Source of the DNA: Planctomycetota bacterium
GTDB lineage: Bacteria > Planctomycetota > UBA1135 > GCA-002686595
Assembly (NCBI GenBank): GCA_029212955.1
Contig: JARGOW010000005.1
Coordinates: forward strand, 1-21,973
Reading direction: 5' to 3'
Length of the DNA: 21,973 nucleotides
Below the pieces are notes generated by a model that had not been told where the DNA came from, ran no database searches, and was given only the letters and a program-made list of their open reading frames with translations. Each line of letters starts with the position of its first letter. Within the stretch, counting starts at the first letter, position 1. Position numbers and translations under genes: made by a program. Positions 7,194 to 13,180 of the stretch are shown here, piece by piece.

Positions 7194-8479
7194 CCGATCT
7201 ATTTGGCTCGGAACCGGTGGAAGAGGATCCCTTCGAAAGTGTGCAGGATGCTCCGCTCGCGGATCGCATGCGACCGACGACCATGGATGAGTACGTGGGG
7301 CAAACCCACCTGGTTGGACCGGGCAAAATCCTGGACCCCACGCGCCCGGGCTGGAATCAGCAGAGTTTGATCCTGTGGGGCCCGCCAGGCGTGGGCAAAA
7401 CCACCCTGGCTCGCCTGATCGCGGCCCAGAGCGAATTGCGCTATGTGGCCTATTCTGCAGTGTTATCGGGCATAAAGGAGATTCGCCAGGTGATGGCTGA
7501 GGCCAAGGATTGGCGCCGGGCCCATGGGGTCGGAACCCTGGTCTTCGTGGATGAGATTCACCGCTTCAACAAGGCCCAGCAGGATGCGTTTTTGCCCTTC
7601 GTAGAACGCGGCGACATTCTCTTGATCGGCGCCACAACGGAGAACCCTTCCTTCGAGGTCAACGGCGCCTTGCTGTCTCGGAGCCGTGCGCTTTTACTGC
7701 AACCGCTCACGCCCGAGGACCTGCACGGTCTGCTCCAACGCGCTTTAACCCACGAAAGGGGGCTGTCCGGATCGGACCTCGATGTGGAGGACGGCCTGCT
7801 GAATGCCATGGCCCAAGCAGCAGACGGTGATGCGCGCCGGGCGCTTACCCTGCTCGAAACCGCGGCGGCTCTGGCCGGCGGTGGGGAGGGCGAGGGACCC
7901 ACCGCGCTCACGCCCGATCACTTGAAAGAAGCCCTACAGGGCAAGGCGCTGCACTACGACAAGAGCGGGGAGGAGCACTACAACCTCATTTCGGCCTTAC
8001 ACAAGTCCCTGCGCAATTCGGATGTGAACGCCACGATTTACTGGCTGACGCGCATGATGGCTGCGGGTGAAGACGGCATGTATCTAGCCCGGCGCATGAT
8101 TCGCTTCGCCTCGGAGGACGTGGGTTTGGCGGATCCATTTGCCCTGAGAATTGCGCTGGATGCCGCGGATGCTTTTCACATGTTGGGCTATCCGGAGGGC
8201 AAGTTGGCCCTGGTTCAAGCCGCCGCTTATCTTGCCCAAGCGCCCAAGAGCAATGCACTCTACGCAGCCTTGGGGGCCGCAGAATCGGATGTTCAATCCA
8301 CTTCGGCAGACCCGGTTCCGTTCCACTTACGGAACGCATCCACGGGGCTCATGAAAGAAGCGGGCTACGGCAAGGGATATCGCTACGCCCATGATGATCC
8401 GGCGGCCCGGGACGAAATGACCTGCTTGCCTGAAAATCTGCAAGGGCGAACCTATTTGAAGTTGCCGCCAAAGCGGTAA
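7190..8479 (+). CDS. rarA: Replication-associated recombination protein A (AAA+ ATPase)
   Basis: RarA (MgsA, relative of eukaryotic WRNIP1) is a AAA+ ATPase that works at stalled replication forks. The 429-residue protein has the expected N-terminus (PLADRMRPTTMDEYVGQ, 22-38), Walker A GPPGVGKT (64-71), Walker B/DEIH (121-124) within FVDEIHRFNKAQQDAFLP, sensor 1 GATTEN (147-152), then the SRSR segment and the family-specific C-terminus with DVGLADP and a final YRYAHDDP block. Length and motifs are complete. The start is a GTG whose last two bases and the next A form the upstream TGA stop (GTGA overlap), so it depends on translation of the methyltransferase gene. This operon pairing joins RNA modification with fork repair and need not mean a shared pathway. 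Three hairpins follow the gene. Confidence 0.96.
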   Translation: MTDLFGSEPVEEDPFESVQDAPLADRMRPTTMDEYVGQTHLVGPGKILDPTRPGWNQQSLILWGPPGVGKTTLARLIAAQSELRYVAYSAVLSGIKEIRQVMAEAKDWRRAHGVGTLVFVDEIHRFNKAQQDAFLPFVERGDILLIGATTENPSFEVNGALLSRSRALLLQPLTPEDLHGLLQRALTHERGLSGSDLDVEDGLLNAMAQAADGDARRALTLLETAAALAGGGEGEGPTALTPDHLKEALQGKALHYDKSGEEHYNLISALHKSLRNSDVNATIYWLTRMMAAGEDGMYLARRMIRFASEDVGLADPFALRIALDAADAFHMLGYPEGKLALVQAAAYLAQAPKSNALYAALGAAESDVQSTSADPVPFHLRNASTGLMKEAGYGKGYRYAHDDPAARDEMTCLPENLQGRTYLKLPPKR

Positions 8480-8594
8480 CAGAAACACCGAATCGGTCAA
8501 ATTCAGGCTCGAAACACCGGATTCCGCTTGTTTTGGACCCGGTCAACTCCGTACAAGACTACCGTTCGAATCAAGGGGCGCCCTTTCGGCAACC

Positions 8595-8629
8595 CGTTCA
8601 AAGGATTTGAACGTCTGTGACGCACACAG
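8595..8629. repeat. Two small hairpins after rarA
   Basis: CGTTCAAA (8595-8602) pairs perfectly with TTTGAACG (8606-8613) around a 3-base loop. Two bases on, CTGTG (8615-8619) pairs with CACAG (8625-8629). They come directly before the rarA terminator-like hairpin, making three consecutive stem-loops in about 65 bases. They may protect the mRNA 3' end, help termination, or bind a protein. Confidence 0.5.
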
Positions 8630-8633
8630 TCGA

Positions 8634-8660
8634 GCCCACGTAGCTTTTTGCCACGTGGGT
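8634..8660. terminator. Terminator-like hairpin between rarA and the rhomboid gene
   Basis: GCCCACGT (8634-8641) pairs with ACGTGGGT (8653-8660), seven Watson-Crick pairs plus a G-T. After one mismatch, GC/GC pairs extend the stem around a TTTTT loop. On the plus strand TTCATTCATTT follows. The stem also ends eight bases from the stop of the convergent minus-strand rhomboid gene, so it could end both transcripts. Confidence 0.65.
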
Positions 8661-8668
8661 TCATTCAT

Positions 8669-9274
8669 TTAATGGGAGGCCCTACCCGTCGTCAGGGCGG
8701 CGACAAATCCGATCAGGCCGCCGACCAGGTGGGCGATGGGCACGGGATCGAAAATAGAGTCTTGGGCTACGAAGAAGGATTGGCCGGTGATGACCTCGAA
8801 GAGGAGTTTAGCGAGGAATGCCAGGCCAGCGATCGGAGGTAGCCATTTGGTGATGTGGGAGCGGAAAGCGCCTTCCACATGCAGCCGTGTGGTCAACAGG
8901 ACCATCAAGGCGGAGCCCAGCCCCGAAAGTCCCCGGTATGTTTCCAAGTGTGTGGTGGCCAGGAAGGCCACGGGGATCGCGACCGTGGATAGGGCCAGGG
9001 CCCAGCGGGTCCGCAGGGGCCAACGGCGCTCACAAACCAATCCCAACCCAGCAAACACGATCAGGTCGTAGATAAAGTGTCGGGGGCTGAAGTGCGCGAA
9101 ATGCGCGGTGATCATACGCCAGGGTTCCTGCATCCAGTTTGCCGTTTGCAATTGGGTTGCAACCGCCAATCCAGGCATGCAGAAAACGAGCACAGCGGCA
9201 GCCGTACCCAAGAAAGTGGCGGTGGGCCAGTTCTTGGCCCACCGCCCGATCCCAACGGATCGTGTGGCCATCAT
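8669..9274 (-). CDS. Rhombosortase-like rhomboid intramembrane serine protease
   Basis: This 201-residue, multi-spanning membrane protein belongs to the rhomboid protease fold and fits the rhombosortase (RrtA) subgroup, which cleaves proteins carrying a GlyGly-CTERM tail. The catalytic Ser is in YRGLSG (Ser117) and the catalytic His in PIAHLVGG (His182). The preceding loop and helix have the typical W-R-x-x-x-x-H-x-x-H pattern (MQEPWRMITAHFAHFSPRH, 48-66; H58, H61, H66). Hydrophobic segments lie near 20-40, 69-81, 91-107, 114-128, 145-163 and 178-197. Its short length fits rhombosortases. The ATG overlaps the stop of the upstream VIT/vWA gene by 4 bases (ATGATGA), with a GAGGAAGG ribosome binding site 9-16 bases before it. 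A second ATG follows directly. The upstream neighbour carries a matching C-terminal tail, so the two are probably enzyme and substrate. Rhomboid identity is firm; the rhombosortase label rests on size, motifs and context. Confidence 0.85.
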   Translation of the reverse strand: MMATRSVGIGRWAKNWPTATFLGTAAAVLVFCMPGLAVATQLQTANWMQEPWRMITAHFAHFSPRHFIYDLIVFAGLGLVCERRWPLRTRWALALSTVAIPVAFLATTHLETYRGLSGLGSALMVLLTTRLHVEGAFRSHITKWLPPIAGLAFLAKLLFEVITGQSFFVAQDSIFDPVPIAHLVGGLIGFVAALTTGRASH

Positions 9275-11316
9275 CCCTTGCCTTCCTCCCCCCGGAGGTT
9301 GGCCGGTTGATGACGGCGGGTGCCCGCCGCTGCAAGCAAGACAGCGAGTCCTGCTGCCCAGGGGCCAAAGGCCCCTCCACCACCGCCCCCGCCTCCGCCA
9401 AGGCGGGGTGCGTTGCCTTTGAATGCGGGCTGGCTTGTGTCCACTCGCGAGGTCGTGACTGGATTCGTGTTGCGCACGATCTGGGCCGCCCGTTCGTTGA
9501 CGATGCGTTCCTTGTTCTTGCGTTCGATTCCGCGTTGGGCGAAGGCTTCATCGCGCAGGACCAGCATGGATGTTTCATCCGTAACGATCTGGTAGGCGAT
9601 ACCCAGATCACGAATGGCGGTGCCGCCTTCCTTCTCGGATGAACGTCCCCGATCCATGTCGAGTTTGATCGAATCGATGCGGTCCAGAGCCCACAATCGC
9701 TCCAGCTCAGGGTATTGCTCGGTGAATTGTGGGAAGTCGAATTCCGTCGAATAGACCTTATCCTCGCCTGTTAAGCGGGCCTCCAGTTTGACGGTGGCTT
9801 TGCCGCCCTCGCTGTACCGGCCGAAGGAAACCAGCTGCTGCCCACGGTAGACTTTTCCGATGGCACCCAGGTCGGAGTCGAACGTACGTACGCCCGAAAT
9901 GCTTAGGGAAGCGTCATGCAAGCATGCGTGGGTGACCTTAGATTTGGCCAGCATGATCTGACCGATCACATCATCCGCGTTGGAAATGCTGGCGTAGTAC
10001 CCTCCGGTGGCTTCGGTGATCGTGCGCATGAGCGGCCAGTTGGCGGAATTGCCAAGCAGGAAGCCAAACAAGCGAACATCGTGGGAGCGCATGAGCTTGT
10101 CGAAGGCCTTCGGGTTGACGATGCCCTCGTTGGCCACGGCATCGGTGATCAAGACAACGTTGGTGGCGCGGTCGGCGTCGACTTTCTTGAGGCCTAGGCC
10201 GATACCTTTGTAGAGGTTGGTACTGCCCCCTACTTGGATCGCATGAACTTGTTTGACGGCGCGCTCTACCTCCTTTGGAGTGGCATTGCGGTATCCCTTG
10301 GTGATCTCCTGGGCGGACGTGCTGAAGGCGATGATGCGGAAGCGGTCCATGGGATCCAGGCGTTCGATCGCCTGGGCCACGCCGTCGGCCAAGGTGCCGA
10401 ATTTGCCCTCCATGCTGCCGCTGATGTCGAGAATGAAAACGTAGTCCACGCCCCGGCTGAGCGGTTGCAGGTCCATGCCAGGGGTGACGATCATCATGAA
10501 CGTTCCCGGCGCGTTGGGGTCGGGCTTGTAGGCCAGCATTTCGACCCGACCGGGCAGGTTGTCCGCCAGGCGGTAGTAGACGATCAGATCTGTGGTGAGA
10601 TCCACGCCACCGGGGGCTTCCAGAAGAATGTCCCACCGGCCATCACCGAGTTCTTTGACCGTGGCCACGCTAGCCAAGCCGGGCATGCGCACGTCTTGAA
10701 TGGGCCATGCGGACTCGATGACCGCGTGGAATGAGAAGCTGCGGTGAACCTTGGTCTCTTGGGTCCAGAAGGACTTGGCCACTTCATCCGTGCCGCCGTC
10801 TTCCAGGGGGTATTGGAAACGGCCCACTCCCGTGTCGATTTCAATGGGCTGGTAATACAGATAGCGGAAGCGCAGTTCGCCCTGGGCGGGAATCGGAGAC
10901 ACGTGAAAGTCGAAGACCTGGCCTTCGTTCTTTTCGGCCACGCCAGCTCCGTTGTCTTTCTCTTCTTCGAAGGCTTGACGGGCTTCGGCCTTGCCGACCA
11001 CTTCGCCTTCCAGGGTGAGCTCGCCCAGGTACATGGTCATCTCGGACAGGCTGGCGTCCTTGGGGACCGGGACGCGATAGGTGGCCTCCTGGGTGGTGGG
11101 GTTGGGGTTGAAGAAAGTCTGGGTGACCTCGGTTCGTGCGAAGCCGTTCTGGATGACGACCTCAACGTGGTGATCGAGGATTTGAATGGGGGCCTGGGGC
11201 GAGCCCTTGAGAGTCAGGGTTCCTCCGGCTTGGGCTGGGGAGGAAAGGGCGAGGGCCCAGGCGAACAGGGCGAGGGCGATAGGAAGGCCAACGGTGTGGC
11301 GGAATAGCTTTTGCAT
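9271..11316 (-). CDS. VIT and vWA domain surface protein with GlyGly-CTERM-like tail
   Basis: This 681-residue protein looks exported and membrane- or surface-anchored. A Sec signal peptide covers 1-30 (hydrophobic core 11-24, AQA before the cut). A VIT domain (about 42-185) is the inter-alpha-trypsin-inhibitor type, with FFNPN and RVPVP motifs (68-85) and EARQAFEEEK. A von Willebrand A domain (about 290-460) has a complete metal site: DISGS (297-301), Thr366 in GGSTN and Asp392 in ITDA. A C-terminal region (about 470-610) contains LGIAYQIVTDETSMLVL. The tail has nine glycines (640-648), a hydrophobic helix (650-665) and an Arg pair (667-668), the layout of a GlyGly-CTERM processing signal. 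Related VIT/vWA proteins in marine proteobacteria carry a sortase signal beside a dedicated sortase gene; here the partner appears to be the rhomboid gene that follows. A sigma-54-type promoter lies 42-57 bases upstream. The ligand is unknown; adhesion is a reasonable inference. Confidence 0.92.
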   Translation of the reverse strand: MQKLFRHTVGLPIALALFAWALALSSPAQAGGTLTLKGSPQAPIQILDHHVEVVIQNGFARTEVTQTFFNPNPTTQEATYRVPVPKDASLSEMTMYLGELTLEGEVVGKAEARQAFEEEKDNGAGVAEKNEGQVFDFHVSPIPAQGELRFRYLYYQPIEIDTGVGRFQYPLEDGGTDEVAKSFWTQETKVHRSFSFHAVIESAWPIQDVRMPGLASVATVKELGDGRWDILLEAPGGVDLTTDLIVYYRLADNLPGRVEMLAYKPDPNAPGTFMMIVTPGMDLQPLSRGVDYVFILDISGSMEGKFGTLADGVAQAIERLDPMDRFRIIAFSTSAQEITKGYRNATPKEVERAVKQVHAIQVGGSTNLYKGIGLGLKKVDADRATNVVLITDAVANEGIVNPKAFDKLMRSHDVRLFGFLLGNSANWPLMRTITEATGGYYASISNADDVIGQIMLAKSKVTHACLHDASLSISGVRTFDSDLGAIGKVYRGQQLVSFGRYSEGGKATVKLEARLTGEDKVYSTEFDFPQFTEQYPELERLWALDRIDSIKLDMDRGRSSEKEGGTAIRDLGIAYQIVTDETSMLVLRDEAFAQRGIERKNKERIVNERAAQIVRNTNPVTTSRVDTSQPAFKGNAPRLGGGGGGGGGAFGPWAAGLAVLLAAAGTRRHQPANLRGEEGKG

Positions 11317-11357
11317 AGCGGATAGTGGGTGGGGTTCTTGTTGAACGCCGTTGCCTA

Positions 11358-11373
11358 TGCGCGAAGCGTGCCA
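11358..11373 (-). promoter_or_regulatory. Candidate sigma-54 promoter of the VIT/vWA-rhombosortase operon
   Basis: Read on the minus strand the bases are TGGCACGCTTCGCGCA. The consensus is TGGCACG-N4-TTGCW. The -24 half matches at all seven positions. In the -12 half the essential GC and the final A/T match, and TT is replaced by GC. The GG and GC are 10 bases apart as required. Transcription would start near 11347, leaving a 31-base leader before the ATG at 11316. The divergent neighbour encodes a sigma-54 activator. Confidence 0.65.
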
Positions 11374-11390
11374 GTGGGGCTTTCCCCCAC
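11374..11390. repeat. GTGGGG/CCCCAC inverted repeat next to the sigma-54 promoter
   Basis: Perfect 6-bp arms (11374-11379 and 11385-11390) enclose CTTTC, immediately upstream of the -24 element of the candidate sigma-54 promoter. An overlapping alternative pairing is AGCGTG (11365-11370) with CACGCT (11388-11393), which includes part of the promoter. It may be a protein site (for example for a DNA-bending protein or a second regulator) or chance. Confidence 0.35.
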
Positions 11391-11463
11391 GCTAAGTGCT
11401 TCTTTTTCAGTCAGTTAGACGGTTGGCGGGTGATCCGAGAGCACAAAGGCCTTCCGCCGACCC

Positions 11464-11500
11464 GTACATGCGTTGCCGTTGCATGTACATTGGATGTACA
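11464..11500. promoter_or_regulatory. Phased GTAC-centred sites, candidate enhancer/operator
   Basis: Three GTAC cores lie at 11464-11467, 11485-11488 and 11496-11499, each extended to GTACAT or ATGTACA. Centre spacings are 21 and 11 bp, close to two turns and one turn of the helix, so all face the same side of the DNA. The first two form a perfect 8-bp inverted repeat (GTACATGC at 11464-11471, GCATGTAC at 11481-11488) with a 9-base spacer. The array is about 117-152 bp upstream of the predicted sigma-54 start, the usual enhancer distance. It also ends three bases before the activator's own ATG, so binding could repress the activator. Confidence 0.6.
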
Positions 11501-11503
11501 GAT

Positions 11504-13084
11504 ATGACCATTCTAAATAGTTCCGACTTGGCCTTCGCCAAGCACCTCCAGGGCATTGCCCGTGTGAATCCATTCCTGCCCGAGCGAGTCGAACTCGAAC
11601 GCTTGGCCCTGGGTGATACCTATGTGGATATGGGGATGGCGAAGGCTTTTCAGCCCGGGGAGGGGCCGAATCCGAACATGCAGCCCCTCCTGGAGAAGGC
11701 CCGCCGGGTGCTTGCGGATTTGCAGGCTAGGGCGGAATCGTCCAAGACCCGAGTGAGCCAAGCGGATAAGGACGCCGCCGGGCACATCGCGCTTTATGTG
11801 CTCTACCACGGTCGGGTGGGCCAGTTGTATGAGCTGGCGGCCAAGATCGCCCTGCCGGGCAAGACGAACCATGTGCGGATCCCCTGGTTCCCGAAGTTCG
11901 AAGAGAGCACAGAGGCTGCCCTCACCCTCCAAGGGGAGCGCTTAATGCCAGAGGAAACCGCCGAGCGGCTATTGGCCTTGTTCTTCCAGATGGCGCGGGC
12001 CTTCGTGAACATCTACGCCAATTTCGTGGGCCGCTCACCGGCCGCGGTTTCCTTGCGCGCGTCCATGTGGCAGTCGATCTTTACCCACGACATCGCGCGC
12101 TATCGCCGGGCCCTTCTGAGGACGGATTCGGGTTCCGTCAACGGTTCGGCAGTTTCTTTGACTTCAGATATTCCGACCCTGGTCACCGGGCCCTCGGGCA
12201 CGGGCAAGGAACTGGTGGCCCAGGCCGTGGGCCGCTCGGGATTTGTCCCTTTCCAACGTGAAAGCCTGAGTTTCGAGATCGATTCCTCGGCCCTATTTCT
12301 TCCGATTCATTTGGCGGCCCTGTCGCCCACAATCATCGAGTCCGAACTCTTTGGCCACCGCCGGGGAGCGTTTACAGGGGCCCAGGAGGACCGGGCTAGT
12401 TTCCTCGAGGTATGCGCACCCCACGGCGCCGTGTTCCTGGATGAAATCGCGGAGATCGATGGGACCCTGCAAGTCAAATTACTGCGTGTATTGCAAAACC
12501 GTGAATTCAGTCGATTGGGAGATTCGGTGTCCAGGAGGTTTCTGGGACGTCTGGTTTCGGCGACCAACCGCAATCTGACCGAGGAAATCGAAGCGGGTCG
12601 CTTTCGAGAGGATCTGTACTACCGCTTGAATGCGGACCACTTGGAAACTCCCAGCCTGCGCGAATTGCTGGACGGGGATCCGAACGAGTTGGCCCACCTG
12701 GTCGGCTACGTGGCGGACAAACTCCTACCGGACGGAGGAAGTGGTGAGGCCAGCGGATTCTCAGGCGAACTCTGCGACTGGATCGAATCCAGCTTGGGGC
12801 TGAACTACGACTGGCCCGGGAACTTCCGGGAGCTAGAACAATGCGCCCGCGCGGTTCTCGTGCGCGGCCAATACCGTCCTGGACCCACATCCGTCTCCGC
12901 GAAGGATGCCGGCTGGACCGGGCCCATAGCCGCCCTGGAACTCTCCGCAGACGAACTACTCACAAGTTACTGCGTTCAAGTCTTCCAAGAGGTCGGAACC
13001 TATGAAGGCGCGGCGCGGCGGCTTGGTTTGGACCGCAGGACGGTGCGTGCGCGCGTGGTAGGGGCGGGTGTCGCTCCGGGCTAG
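11504..13084 (+). CDS. Sigma-54-dependent transcriptional activator (AAA+, Fis-type HTH)
   Basis: This 526-residue bacterial enhancer-binding protein uses ATP to open sigma-54 promoters. The AAA+ domain (about 200-450) has Walker A GPSGTGKE (229-236), the sigma-54-contacting loop GAFTGA (288-293) within ESELFGHRRGAFTGA, Walker B FLDE (311-314), the arginine region GRFREDLYYRL (365-375) and sensor II WPGNFREL (437-444). A C-terminal helix-turn-helix spans about 484-517 (AARRLGLDRRTVRARV). Residues 1-200 are charged and mostly helical and match no receiver, GAF, PAS or FHA domain that I can recognise, so the input signal is unknown. Between Walker A and ESELFGH there are about ten more residues than usual. 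The ATG at 11504 is chosen because sequence upstream in frame is not protein-like; GGA at 11492-11494 is a weak ribosome binding site. The gene diverges from the VIT/vWA operon and is its likely regulator. Confidence 0.93.
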   Translation: MTILNSSDLAFAKHLQGIARVNPFLPERVELERLALGDTYVDMGMAKAFQPGEGPNPNMQPLLEKARRVLADLQARAESSKTRVSQADKDAAGHIALYVLYHGRVGQLYELAAKIALPGKTNHVRIPWFPKFEESTEAALTLQGERLMPEETAERLLALFFQMARAFVNIYANFVGRSPAAVSLRASMWQSIFTHDIARYRRALLRTDSGSVNGSAVSLTSDIPTLVTGPSGTGKELVAQAVGRSGFVPFQRESLSFEIDSSALFLPIHLAALSPTIIESELFGHRRGAFTGAQEDRASFLEVCAPHGAVFLDEIAEIDGTLQVKLLRVLQNREFSRLGDSVSRRFLGRLVSATNRNLTEEIEAGRFREDLYYRLNADHLETPSLRELLDGDPNELAHLVGYVADKLLPDGGSGEASGFSGELCDWIESSLGLNYDWPGNFRELEQCARAVLVRGQYRPGPTSVSAKDAGWTGPIAALELSADELLTSYCVQVFQEVGTYEGAARRLGLDRRTVRARVVGAGVAPG

Positions 13085-13180
13085 ATCAACCTTACCGCAG
13101 GATGGAGCCGGGTTTGTTAGAGTGGGGCGACTATTTGACGCTGCCAATTTTCAAACTTCCGCCACATTGCTTGGCGCTCC

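Noticed and set aside
9370..9405. Glycine-run coding stretch as a slippage (phase-variation) tract
   Set aside because: The nine glycines are encoded by mixed GGC, GGA, GGG and GGT codons, not a uniform short repeat, so slippage is not especially likely.
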